NCBI GenBank assembly: GCA_958298945.1
Contig: OY282605.1
Location: 5,045,811 to 5,109,810, forward strand
Direction: 5' to 3'
Source of the DNA: Atherix ibis
Taxonomy: Eukaryota; Arthropoda; Insecta; Diptera; Athericidae
DNA length: 64,000 nt
The stretch's first letter is position 1; the number at the start of each line of letters is the position of its first letter. This document shows, piece by piece, positions 23,234 to 34,449 of this stretch. The notes below the pieces were generated by a model. That model was not told the DNA's origin and ran no database searches. It saw nothing but the letters and a program-made list of their open reading frames with translations. Made by a program: the position numbers and the translations under genes.

Positions 23234-24427
23234 CCAAGTGTATAAGCTTAAATCCGCTGTTTTTTAGTTAAAAAACACATGGTTTTTAGAAAGCAAAAAC
23301 AAATTTTTTTCCAAGTACTTGCTCTCGCTAGCTAAACATTTTTCCCATCTCTCGACAAATTTGTGGATACCGCGCCAAAAAAATTCCTTCTCTTTCGAAG
23401 CAAACCACTCATCAAGCAATTTGCGGACGTCTTCGTAAGAATCGAAGTGCTGCTTGGCCAGCGCGTGGCCCATCGACAAAAACAGGTGGTAGTCGGAAGG
23501 GGCCAGTTCTGATGAATAGGCCGGGTAGGATAGCACCTCCCAGTTGAGTGTCTCCAAGTAGTTTCGGACCATTTTTGATGTGTGTGATGGTGCGTTGTCG
23601 TGAAGGAAAATCAACTTGTCTTGTCCTTGTTGATAATCCGGCCTTTTTCACGCAAAGCACGGTGCAATTTAATCAGTTGTTGATGGTAGCGGTGGGCATT
23701 GAAAGTTTCACCAGGTTTCAACATCTCATAGTAGACGATACCCTGCTGATCCCACCAAACGCGATTTGGTCTTGGGGAAGATGTTGATGGTTGGCCGGAA
23801 TCAACCCACGATTTCTTACGTTTAGGATTCTCGAAATATATCCACTTTTCATCGCCAGTCACAATTCGATGCAGGAACGACTTTCTTTTTTGTCTGGCGA
23901 GCAAGATTTCGCATGTGTTTTGGCGTCGCTCCATCTGCCTATCGTTCAATATATGCGGCACCTATTTTCCGATCCTTTCAATCTTCCCCATGGCATGCAG
24001 ACACATGGAAATGGCTGGTTGAGTAATACCCAATTGCTCCCCGAGCATTTTTTGCGATTGGGTATCGTCTTTGTCCAAAACAGCCTGCAATTGATGGTAC
24101 TCAACCTTTGAAACGACGAAATCAATCTCGGCACGTTGTTTCCGATAAAGCATTATCACCATAGGCCTCCATAAGTATTTAATGCGATTCGGCAGCCGAT
24201 TTCTTCAAATTGAAGCAGAAAAGCAGAGCTTCCAGTCTGGCATAAAACAAGACATGATTACCAAAGAAAAAATGGATTTTGTTGTACGAAATTGCTGACA
24301 ATGTGCACTGATTAAAGTTGACAGATGTCAAACTCACAAAGAAAATAGTATGGCGTGTCCATGGTAGCTTAATACGCTCACTCACGCCATCTATTACCCA
24401 ACAGCGTATTAAGGCTTATACACCTGG
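23234..24427 (-). mobile_element. Group C (Mos1-like) mariner, copy C1, nested in B4
   Basis: Ends CCAAGTGTATAAGC and GCTTATACACCTGG are flanked by TA (23232-23233, 24428-24429). The host element sequence joins cleanly across the insertion (AAATA and TACGTAACCC, as in the uninterrupted B copies). The terminal repeat and the protein both resemble the mauritiana subfamily of mariner. Confidence 0.95.
23264..24255 (-). pseudogene. Mos1-like mariner transposase with internal deletion
   Basis: An ATG at 24253-24255 is followed by a frame change and by an internal loss of the second helix-turn-helix segment: the text jumps from the first helix region to VEYHQLQAVLDKDDTQSQKML. The following GQLGITQPAIS-like block and GKIERIGK end at a stop (Trp of the WVPHEL motif). 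The next frames give LNDRQMERRQNTCEILLARQ, RIVTGDEKWIYFENPKRKK (Asp 1), VWWDQQGIVYYEMLKPGET, then LIFLHDNAPSHTSK (Asp 2), SELAPSDYHLF (Asp 3) and RGIHKFVERWEKC. The catalytic triad survives, but the reading frame is broken at least three times. Confidence 0.92.
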
Positions 24428-24486
24428 TATACGTAACCCACGGAAATTCAAAATTTTTTTTGTTCATACCTTTTGAACAGATCTCG

Positions 24487-27400
24487 TATATTCATTTTTG
24501 AATGATCTAAAGTTTTGAGATTTTTCTATATAGCTCAGTAAAATCAAGTCCAATAACATCAAATCTTACCGTTTTAAAGGCCAATTGGTATCATACAAAT
24601 CTCAAAATTATGTTTCCTGGAAACTTTCTGGTGCAATAAAACCAAAAATTTGTCTTCTTGTGTGGCTTGTAAATTTGTCTGCTTGAATGTTTTGTATGAT
24701 AATTGAAAATAAAATCGGACATTCACTTTTCGTAGATACAATGTCTTTTTGATACTTATTTGTAAGTGTTCAAATTATTGTATATAAAATTGTTACCCAT
24801 TCAAATATCTATCGAGCGAGAATAAAGCCTCATTATTACAATCATAATCTCCTTAGAAGGACAGAACTTGGTTACGATAGAAATGTCAATTTGGAGAAGA
24901 AAAAAACAAATTTACATTGTAAACTTTTAAACTTAACAAAATTTATCATGATTTATAAAAATTGTTGAACAGCTGTCAAATGACAAGAGACTAACTATAC
25001 TTTCTAAACCACCAAACGGATAATCCGGTATTATATAAAAAAAAAAATTTGAATGCGAATATAATAAGAATTTTTTTTTATAAAAATTTCTTATTTAAAA
25101 ATGAAAATAATCAAAAAACTAAACAACATAATTTATTAGAATTAAAAAGCTTTTCTACATTTTGTTTCTTAAAAAAATAACTACCAAAATTTACTGTCTC
25201 AAATAATGTCAGGTAAATAAAATGCCAAGAAGAGATAAATTGCTTAGTGAATCATAAATGGTAAAGAAGAAAAACAACGAAAATCCTTAATAAATGACAC
25301 CCCATATCCTGTAAAAGTTAATTTTTTGTTACAGAATTTGTGGTTTTTTTTTCTTTCGGTTAAATAACGGACGATAAATAGTCTTTAAAAGCTGCGGCTG
25401 ACTTTTTGATACGATTTGCAATAAGACAACGAGACAGAAGACAGAAAATATCTAAATGAGACCAGGAAATGAGTTCATTTAAATCTCGTTAGAACAACAA
25501 ATTACATAAATTAGGGCTTATCTTATCTTTGAACAGTAAAGTAATTAATTCCGCTAACAAAGTTTATCTAATCACATCACAAAGAAATCGTTGTAGACGA
25601 CGCCAGCAACGGAGAAATAATGGATTCGCCTCGTATTGATAGATTTAGGAAAAATGGGGATTCCACCTCAAAACGAAGTCATTTAATGCTGCAGGAGCCT
25701 TAAGAAGTTCATTAGTGTGCACGAGTATATGTTCGAATGGATGTACATACGAGTATGAACATAAATATACACGTATATGGATGAAGAGGTATGCAACGTG
25801 GCAAACACCGTGCGACTGAACGAAATCACCAGCTTTAAGCTTTCGGTTAAGATTTATTTAGCATCCAAAAATAAAGTCACAATACCAAATACCAACTATC
25901 GATGGTCATTTTTTAAATTTTGGTCCTTTTTTCCCTATTCCGGTCGTTATTGAAGAGTAATGCCCCTTCCCTTGTCCGCAATTTATACTAAAACGTATAA
26001 AGTTCTGCCTTTTTTTCTCTCTTACGAATGATATTCGGTAAAACTTCATCCCTCTTGTCCTTACCGTTGCTGTTCACTAACGGAACAATTTCATTCGTTC
26101 GAATTCCGTACACGACAGGGTATAAATATTTATTCGCAAATCCTATTTCTATTCTGCACGAAGGAGCTTAACTATTGAAGCAAGACACCTTGGAATATCG
26201 CAAACTATATAATTTGCCTTTCAATAAGTTCATCCAGTGTGGTGTTTTATTCACATTCACCTGTGGTGGTTCATTCCAATACGTATAAAGCATTTATTTG
26301 ATGGTAAAAGCTTTTCTCTACTATATACATTATTACCCTTTTCGTGGCCATTCTGTCCTTCTGTTTCCCTACCGTAACCCACCATCGACAATGACTCTGC
26401 TATCTTTCCATTTATTCTTCCGTTAAGAATAGAAGAAAAATCGTATTTACCCAGCAAGGGTTGATGGGAGGATTAAGCAAATTCGTTTTTTATTGGACAA
26501 TTGACAAACGAAAAGACTTATTTACACAAAATCCAGATTCGGTTTCAAATTTAAATAATTTCTCATTTGAAACATTAATTATTTCTTGAAAATTCGATAA
26601 AATAACTTCAAATTGGTTTATTTGCATTTGTTATAGAGTCCATTTTGATATCCTTTTCGTCTATATGAATTTTTTGTTACAATATTTTTTTTAAGGACTA
26701 TCTTTTACCATAGACAATATTGATTATAATTTGGGAATAATTGTCCGTTGATATGGAAATATTTAAAATTGTTGTTGTTTAAATTTTCTTTTTTCTGGAA
26801 TTTCTGTATTAGTAAATTGAATAAAAATTAACTATTATTTTTGCTGCTATTCAATTTAAATAAGCTTAATTAAATAGATCTGATTATGCTCATACAGGTT
26901 ATACACGTAGGCATTCTTGTTAGTTTAAGTAAATATGAATATTCATTATAAAAAATGTATATTTCATACTGAAAAGGATTAAAAAAATTTTATTTACTTA
27001 ATACAACCATGAAACTATTATTTAAATCCGGTATTTAGAAATAGAAAAAAAAAACAACAACAAAAATATCAGATTTCCGGTAATAAAAGAAATAGGAAAT
27101 ATAATAGAATAATTTACATTTTGATCTAATATTAAATGGATACCGTCAAACAGGATATCTACCCAGAAGAGCTAGGAAAAAACTTGAATATGTATGTATG
27201 AATGGGTTTAGAATAAATAGTGTTTGGAGAGTTGAGTTTTAGAAATTTGAGGATTATTTTTGGGGTGGAAATTGTTGTTTATTCGCATACAGAAATTAGC
27301 ATAGTCCCGGTTCCGTATTACAGGATAGTGTTTTGGGTTTCCTTTTTGTGCAGGAACACGTAATTTACGCATTAAAAATAATTGAATTATGTATGCAAAC

Positions 27401-28318
27401 AGAAGCCTGTACGGGTCAAGTGGCATGAAAATTCATTCGATCGCAAACGCATAGTCCTAAAAGTGGAGTTGCCTACTAGGGTGAACCTATACGGTGGAAT
27501 AGACTCGCCATGCGGGTGGGTTAACCGGGTAATCGCTATTCAACTATGGACTCGATACGTAATTACATTAGTCGACCGACCAGTTATACCATGTTTAGGA
27601 TTTGCTATTCCCAGATTTTCGTTCTTTCATATGACTTGTAAATAGAACTATCGTGTTTGTAGTCAAATAGTAGGTGGATGGGAAAAAGGAAGCGGACAAG
27701 ATTAGGCAACGAGAAAGCTAATTTGTTTAAGTTTGAATTTACAAAAGACAGAAACTGGGCGTTAGTTTATATAACGAAATTTAGTATCATGACCAGGTAT
27801 TTCAAGCAAGTGTCTTGTACACGAACGGATACTCTTAATAAATATAAGGATCGGTTGATAATGTTAACTTTTGCTAACATTTCTCAGTATAACAATGTGA
27901 TTTCCCATTTCAAATGAAAAAGGTGTGCTTACAGTAAGCAAATAAAGATTAAATTAACGTGAACTAATTGAAAAATTAAGGTTGAAAAATTGTATTTTCA
28001 ACAGTTTTTCTTCCAAAATTTGCGGTAAGTTAGAGTAACAAAAATTCCTTTAAAAAAAAAATATCTTTATTGCGGTGGAAATAATTTATAAAATTTACTC
28101 AAAACTCCAAAGTGTTTACTTGAGCATTTCAATTTAGCTTGAGCATTGGAACTTCAATTCCAATCGGCGGGAAAATTTAAAAATAAAAATAAAAAAACTT
28201 TGTTGAATTCAAAGATATTATTTTTTTTTAAACATAAAATTAGGTTGAAATAGGCTTAGACCATCATTTCCTTGTAGAAAAAGAGTAAATATAAAATTAT
28301 TTATTTTATTTTGTTATA
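24487..28318. other. Long AT-rich stretch without a recognisable gene
   Basis: About 3.8 kb. No motif, terminal repeat or satellite is seen. Positions 27382-27645 are open for 87 codons with slightly higher GC, but the product is unrecognisable and lacks an ATG start. Confidence 0.55.
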
Positions 28319-28488
28319 CGAGGTCTGTCGCGCACAAGCAACGATGCATGAGCAGGGACGTTTTCATGGTGCAAAAGCCAATTTTTGTTCTTCTACAAAT
28401 CCGGGTATTTCTGGCGGATTGCTTCACGGAACTTGCGCATAACTTGCAGGTAATATCCCTTATTGACCGTTCTACCCTTTGGACATCA

Positions 28489-28980
28489 AGAATGTGTTTA
28501 ACTCGGCCCGTTGGGACCGAGTCTTGAAGGCTCTTGAGAACATGGAGGTGCCCTACTACCTTCGGAGGATGGTCAGATCATACTTCGGGTGACCGACTAC
28601 TATACTACGAGACGGAGGATGTACCAGCGGATTATAGGGTTACAGGAGGGGTACCTCAGGGCTCTGTCCTGGCGCCACTCTTTTGGAACGTCATGTACGA
28701 CGGCCTACTCCATCTAGAATTACCGCCGAACACAACACTCGTGGCTTTCGCGGACGACGTAGCGGTTGTCCTTGTAGCCAAACGCCTGTAGGAACTGAAA
28801 GCCGCATTATCCACCACCATCCGGAGGATAAGACAGTGGATGACATCGGCAAACCTGTCTTTGGCGGAAAATAAGACCGACGCAATCCTTGTGAGTAGCC
28901 GGAAGAAAATGGAGACCAAAACGTAGATCCGGCATCTAGGAGTGGTCTTGGATGCCAGACTCAACTACAAGACGCATATC
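28489..28980 (+). pseudogene. Reverse transcriptase fragment of the LINE
   Basis: The first frame holds the catalytic motif A region (LDIKNVFNSARWD). A frameshift near 28575 leads to the frame with RVTGGVPQGSVLAPLFWN and the catalytic FADD motif (VAFADDVAVVL). A TAG after AKRL (28789-28791) and a second near 28924 close it. Between them, IRRIRQWMTSANLSLAENKTDAILVSS and HLGVVLDARLNYKTHI match the thumb region order of R1/Jockey-type RTs. The gene is dead. Confidence 0.88.
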
Positions 28981-29857
28981 TTCTAGCAGAAAGGCATCAG
29001 CAGTACAGGGCGCACTTTCGCGGATAATGCCCAATATCGGAGGCCCCAGGCAAATCCGAAGGCTTTGCAAAAAGCATATCTCCAGCGTCAGCAGAAAGGC
29101 ATCAGCAGTCCAGGGCGCACTTTCGCGGATAATGCCCAATATCGGAGGCCCCAGGCAAATCCGAATTCAACTACTGGCAACTGTAGTTATCTCCGTTCTG
29201 CTATACGGAGTACCAGTATGGGTGAAATCGCTAGAGTTAACAACATACCGCAAGACAATATCATCAGTCCAGCGGCTCTCACCGATCACAGTTGCGTTAG
29301 CATACCGAACGGTATCACACGATGCGGTCAACGTCATGGCATCATGCCAAACCATTGACATCCTGGCAGGAGAGCGTGGACGCCAACATCGTAGGAAGAA
29401 GGAAAAGCGGCGAAAGGTACTCTGTGAAAAGGAGAGACCCGAGAGTCTTCGCCTCTGGCAAGAGAGATTGGACAGCTCGACGAAGGGTCGGTGGACTCAT
29501 CGGCTGATCTCAGATGTCACCAAATGGGTCACTCGCGTGCACGGGGAAGTCGGGTATTATATCACCCAACTCTTGACTGGGCATGGATGCTTTCGGGCAT
29601 ACTTGCACAGATTCAAGAGAACTGACTCCCCAAATTGTCACCACTGCCGCGATGTGATCGAAGATGCAGAACACGTGTTCTTCCAATGCCCCTTCTACGA
29701 GGGAATACGGGCAGATCTGGAGAAAAATCTGGACCGTTCCATGAGTCCAGAAAACATAGTGGAGTGCATGCTGAAGAGCCAATCGGCTTGGAACAGAGTT
29801 GCAGAGTACGCGGAATCTTTAATCAAGGATCTTCACACCACTTTCGAAGAATAGGCC
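28952..29857 (+). pseudogene. LINE RT C-terminal region with CCHC zinc knuckle
   Basis: This frame is open to the TAG at 29852-29854 and begins within the thumb/connection region (KASAVQGALSRIMPNIGGP). Those 35 codons are tandemly duplicated in frame (28987-29091 and 29092-29166, period 105 bp), an insertion not expected in a functional enzyme. Next come QLLATVVISVLLYGVPVW, a basic stretch (GRQHRRKKEKRRK), RGRWTHRLI-type text (KGRWTHRLISDVTKW) and the zinc knuckle CHHCRDVIEDAEHVFFQCPF (C-x2-C-x8-H-x4-C). This layout is characteristic of R1-clade ORF2 C-termini. It is separated from the RT by a frameshift near 28983. Confidence 0.88.
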
Positions 29858-30498
29858 CCGAGGCGTCATAATATCGGGACAGCAGTAAATCAAATAAGAA
29901 CGCTCCGGCGAAGTAGTATTTACAAAGAGTGCCACCGGGGAACCATCGTTCCGGGAGAAAGGGTAGAGGTACAGGTTAGGTTTTAGCGAGGTAAAAATTC
30001 CGCATAACTCGTCTGGCAGGTAAAATGTCTTCCAGGCGAGTACCTTTTGAAGGTTCCCCCCTGTACCTCATTCATGATGCATCACGCCCCTGCAATCAAA
30101 GAAAACTGAAAGCAAAACCTTCACATTCGACCGAACTTGGCGCGCTTTTTTCGGTCTTGACTCGTGCGGCAGCTTCCATTCCGTTGATTCAGCTTTGGTT
30201 TCCACATCATAATCATAAACCCATGATTATGACCAGTTATGACCCTTTAGAGTAAATTTGGGTCATCGCGGACAGAGTTCAACAGCTCCTTAGCAATGTT
30301 AATGCGATGTTGTTTTTTGTCGAAATTCACCAAAACACGGGCAAAAATCGAAGGCAAGCAAAGCAGCTGTCTTAACTGAATATTCAAAATGGCCGAACTT
30401 GTCGGCATTAGTGAGAGACAAGAGTACCAACATAACGCCAAAAAAAAAGATCAAAAATTCAATATACGTAACCCGCGAATATTTTTGAACAGACCACG

Positions 30499-32766
30499 TA
30501 TTATAAAAAATCATAAAGTTTGCATATTGTTTCCTTACCCAATATTAGCTATAAAGTGTTTTTAAAAGTCATCCCCTTTATAACCTCTAAATTCTGGTTT
30601 TCTTTAAGGTTCACTCTGCCTTGGAGTAATTATTCTAGTTTTTTTTTCTCAATTTTGGTATAAATAATTTTCTACTTTTTGAACAGACCTCGTATTACGA
30701 GATCTAGTATATCAAAATGAAAATAATCAATTCTATACTTTTGGAAAATATTAATTCAAATAAATAAATATTGACTTCTTGTTTATGCCATTAGTAAAAT
30801 GAATTTTTGTATCTCTATGCCTGAACAAATTTCAACTACATTTTGAAGATAATTTCAAGCCTACTAGAACTTATTATATAAAAGTAGCAAATTCACATAA
30901 AACTTATACGTTCAGATAGCGTAAAAACAAAGTGACATGACAATAATAAGTTAGTTACCCACTTACTACTAGACTATGAAAGGATCTAAGTAATCGTTAT
31001 CCCAATCTAAAAGGAATATTTTCAGGATTTTTATGTTAAATACACATAGTATCGGACTATTTTTCCTGAGGAAATATTATCCATTATTTTACTATTTAAT
31101 ATTCTCTCCATAATAACAAATACAGTTTCCAAAAAAAAAGGACTTTATTGTGATCTAAAAGAGTCATAGAAGGCATACGTAGTATCTTCAGTACCGATAA
31201 CTTTGCTGGTTTATATCTCAGGGTCTAAAGAATCCAAAAATTTCCACTATTATTGGTGTATTATTGTAGAATGGGTGCGAAGGCATTCGCATAGTACAAG
31301 TTAGAAGGAGGATGGCGACAACAACAGCAACGCTAACATCAAATAGGTCGTTTTATGCTTAGATAATGTGTTTTATTGGCACAAAATTACTTTCTGGTTG
31401 ATAAAGGGCTCCAGAGAAATGAAATGGTCACATTACCATCAGTAACAGGCACAGCTAACTAATCCCTCGAGAGGCGTCCTCTTTCTGTCTGCAAAAAAAA
31501 AACAAACGAATTGTTACAAATACAATCACAGTTAGCTATTATGTTTTGCTTTTGTCAGCTGCCTAACACCCCATCATAGTTGCATCTATTCAATTTTACT
31601 AGGAACACCAGAATTGGATGACTGACACGTGGAGTATGACCCCATTACATGGTGCGACTAGCATACAAAAGAGTCACGATTTTTGATGGAAAAGTAATGC
31701 AGTGCGCTGTCGGTTGCCTCGAACAACTAACCGGAAAGAATCTAAAGAATATCCTGGGGAGTTGCACTCTTAGAAAATGAATCCTTTTGAATAGGCGTCA
31801 AGTCAGGCCATGTTAGTTGTTAATTGAAATATCCTGAATATGAATTCAATGGCCATGGTTCGTACATGAAAAGTTACAGGCTTCAGAGATTTTCGAAACT
31901 ATTTCATGTCAAATAATTTGATTTGCCATTCTTCATTTTTAGAAATAGTCTATAAGAAATTTCTCCATTTTATTTTTTTTATCCTTACAAAATATATCCA
32001 TAGAACTAAAAATCATTTACAATTTTTACTTTATATTTTATGAATATAAGTATTTGGGGGAAAATAAATTCGAACGTTTAAGCTTATACTGTTCGAGAAA
32101 AATAAGAACGAAAAATATTTTCCCCTCAAAGTGCATTGGTTCTGCATTTAACTACGAAATGTGATTTATTATGGATTTTAAATAATATGCGAAAAACTTG
32201 GCAATGATAAGATCTTAAAACATATTTTTTCTACAGAAGATTTGAATAATTCCATTCATACGCGGTGCATTTTTTTCTTCAGGTAAGCATGATAAACGAG
32301 TACTGCATAAATTCGTAATTTAAATTTTTTTTGTTGCACAAATTTGTCTTTATTTACTGCAAAATGATGCTAAAAAATTTTAGACAAACTTTTACTACTA
32401 TTAAAATTTATAGTTTAGTTGGTTTTTGTTAGTGGATGGTATTTTCTTTCGAAGTTGTTGGTACAACAAGGATATGATAATATATATGAAAAATGCATTA
32501 CCATTTATTGTTCGGTTTTCGATAATTTTTTTAATGATCGTATAATGGACGAGTATTTTGTACAAATTTTATTTGTATTTAAGTAAATTCGCTTCCCGAA
32601 AGAATGATGTCCTAATATAGACATCTAATCATAAGGACGCGCTTATGAGGTATAGGCGACAAGGAGTGAGGATATATCAAAGTTATTCCCTTCAGAAATG
32701 TTCTTTTGAGCACATATACATCTGCAGAGTTCGAAAATTATACTGCATATCTAGGAGGGACTAATA
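30499..32766. other. AT-rich stretch without a recognisable gene
   Basis: The only recognisable item is an orphan group B terminal repeat at 30672-30692. The rest shows no motif or convincing open frame. Confidence 0.6.
30672..30692. mobile_element. Orphan group B terminal repeat
   Basis: TACTTTTTGAACAGACCTCG followed by TA matches the right end of group B mariners. The DNA to its left does not match the rest of the element. Directly after the TA comes TACGAGATCT, which resembles the start of another group B end. Confidence 0.65.
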
Positions 32767-32963
32767 TTTGGTTGTCAAGAAAGTAATTTCGTTTCATTAC
32801 GAAATTACTTTCCGAACAACCCAATAGTTTATTTATTGGCATTTTTCTTTAATTAAATCATTCAATTTATACAACAGATGACAGTACACTTCAGACAGTA
32901 CATTTTTAGGATCTTTTGCGCTTAACATTGCTATAGACAACCCATTTCTCGTCCCCAGTGATA

Positions 32964-34231
32964 CGAGGGTCGTTCAATAAGTCCTTAGAAAAAGATAAAA
33001 AAAAAACTGTTTTTTAAAAAAAAAAAATTTTATTTTTCAACATAATCTCGTTTTAGCTCTATACACTTTCCAACCGTTTTTCCAAAATTTTTATCCCGCC
33101 CAAAAAATAGGATTTCGGAAGTTCTGCGAAATACTCATCCGTTTGAGCAATGACGTCCTCGTTGGAAGTGAACCGTCGTCCGCCAAGCCATTTCTTCAGA
33201 TTGGGGAAAAGAAAATAGTCACTCGGGGCCAAATCTGGTGAATAAGCGGGATTCTGCAACAATTCCATTCTCAATTCCACAATTTTGGCCATGGAAACAG
33301 CGCAGGTGTGCACACGCGCATTGTCCTGATGCAAGAGGATTTTTTTCTTCTTCAGATGGGGGCGTTTCTCTTTGATTTCCTTGCTCAACCGTTGCAATAA
33401 CGACGCGTAATACGCTCCTGTTATTGTTTTTCCTTTTTCCAAGTAGTCGATAAAAATGATGCCCTGCGAATCCCAAAAGACCGTGGCCATCACCTTGCCG
33501 GCCGATGGCACAGTTTTTGCCTTCTTCGGAGCCCGTTCACCCTTGAAAATCCACTGTGATGACTGTCTCTTCGTTTCTGGAGTGTAGTAGTATATCCAGG
33601 TTTCGTTCACAGTGACATATCGATGAAGGAATTCGGCAGGATTGCGATGAAAGAATGCCACCATAGCTTCAGAGTCCACTACACGATTGCGCTTATTCAC
33701 CTCTGAGAGCAAACGCGGCACCCATCTTGCCGAAATTTTTTTCACAGACAATTTTTTATGCAAAATTGAAGTGACTGTACCTTGTGATATGCCCGTGGCC
33801 TCAACTAATTCGCGCACTTTAATTCGCCGATCGTTCAAAATCAGATCGTTGATTTTGTCGATGATTTCAGGAGTAGACACCTCAACTAGGCGTCCTGAAC
33901 GATGTTCATCTTTTGTGGATGAACGCCACGTTTAAATTCATTCACCCAATTGTAAACCGTCGCAAACACAGGTGCAGATGTGCCATGAACTGCATCCAAC
34001 TCGGCTTTGATTTCTTTCGGGCTTAAGCCTTTCAAATGGAGATGTTTGATGACAGCCCTAAACTAGCTTTTTTCCATTGTTATGCACAAATAAATGTCGT
34101 TCACTTTAATCGACGATAGAAATTGACCTACGCTATGGATCGAGCTGATAATGCTACTTACAAAAAAAATCTTTACCGACACTACGAGCGCAATTTCTAG
34201 GATTTTCTAAGGACTTTTTGAACGACCCTCG
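32964..34231 (-). mobile_element. Group A mariner, copy A3, nested in D2
   Basis: A 1268-bp element flanked by TA (32962-32963, 34232-34233), with ends CGAGGGTCGTTCAATAAGTC and the complement of CGAGGGTCGTTCAAAAAGTC. It is full length and inserted in the transposase remnant of group D copy D2, so it is the younger of the two. Confidence 0.95.
33032..34077 (-). pseudogene. Group A transposase with early stop and Asp-to-Asn change
   Basis: The ATG at 34075-34077 is intact, but codon 5 is TAG (34063-34065; GAG in copies A2 and A4). One base is missing near 33925 (GAACGCCACG versus GAACGGCCCCG in A2), shifting the frame before the second helix-turn-helix. The long remaining frame (33880-33059) carries VTVNETWIYYYTPETK, in which the first catalytic Asp is Asn. 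It then has LLHQDNARVHT and YSPDLAPSDYFLF with 34-residue spacing. A one-base loss near 33068 ends the frame early at EKRLESV instead of the usual C-terminus. Four independent defects make it certainly inactive. Confidence 0.93.
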
Positions 34232-34449
34232 TAATACGCTTAAAAAATAGATCATTTTCTTGGCGTTTGAGAAGCAAATCACAAACATCAATGCGATGGC
34301 ATAAATTTTTTTTTTACAAGCAACCCTTGCTATGTCAGCTGTCAAAATCGAATTTTTTCACAAACAAACTTTGTTGCTATGTCAGCTGTGAAAAAATATA
34401 ATTAAGTCCTCTGTTGGGAAAAAACGAAATTACTTTCTTGACAACCCAA

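Larger units (their letters stand above)
22351..24486 (-). mobile_element. Group B mariner, copy B4, interrupted by a group C mariner
   Basis: TA-flanked (22349-22350, 24487-24488), with ends CGAAGTCTGTTCAAAAAG and TTTTGAACAGATCTCG. Removing the inserted element 23234-24427 and one TA leaves about 940 bp. The transposase reads on the minus strand: FDQKQHRINISKERLNSVRND, VITGDERWVNGYDVETKA, a frame change near 22900, FFDCRSVVHHEFLPQDR, KEYYLQVMRKLQEP, SPDLDPCDFFLFPKLKR. The block with the second catalytic Asp is deleted (KNKNWLLP runs straight into FLAKNNT). As in other group B copies, the region before DQKQH, the DNA-binding half, is absent and the leader joins directly. Confidence 0.92.
28489..30068 (+). 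mobile_element. R1-clade-like non-LTR retrotransposon (LINE), 5' truncated
   Basis: The insert starts inside the reverse transcriptase (DIKNVFNSARWDRVL) and continues through the RT, the C-terminal domain with a CCHC zinc knuckle, and about 210 bp of 3' untranslated sequence ending near CCCCCCTGTACCTCATTC. The 5' truncation is normal for LINE integration by target-primed reverse transcription. No poly(A) tail is visible at the 3' junction, which is usual for R1-clade elements. GC content is clearly higher than in the surrounding DNA. It sits in the transposase region of mariner B5, so it is younger than B5. Confidence 0.88.
28319..30498 (-). mobile_element. Group B mariner, copy B5, interrupted by an R1-type LINE
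   Basis: TA-flanked (28317-28318, 30499-30500). The left end CGAGGTCTGT is followed directly by CGCGCACAAGCAACG, so about 340 bp of the 3' part are deleted. Antisense transposase text (the counterpart of the QVMRKLREAIRQKRP block) reaches GACCGTTCTACCCTTTGG at about 28489 and resumes at ATGATGCATCACGCCCC near 30073. The rest, to TTTTTGAACAGACCACG, is the usual 5' leader, again without a DNA-binding domain. The 1.6-kb interruption is the LINE. Confidence 0.9.
32767..34449 (-). mobile_element. Group D mariner, copy D2, internally deleted and interrupted by A3
   Basis: Ends TTTGGTTGTCAAGAAAGTAA and the complement of TTGGGTTGTCAAGAAAGTAA are flanked by TA (32765-32766, 34450-34451). Without the inserted group A mariner, about 413 bp remain: the 5' leader on the right (with the TATGTCAGCTGT block seen in D1, here duplicated) and scraps of the antisense transposase on the left. 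The scraps read TGDEKWVVYSNVKRKRS and SEVYCHH-like text. The centre of the gene is deleted. The left end carries an extra inverted terminal repeat (32797-32824); see findings. Confidence 0.88.

Noticed and set aside
33219..33476. 85-codon frame repeated at 18131-18388 and 50742-50999
   Set aside because: It recurs in three copies only because it is an alternative frame of the group A transposase gene, not a separate conserved protein.
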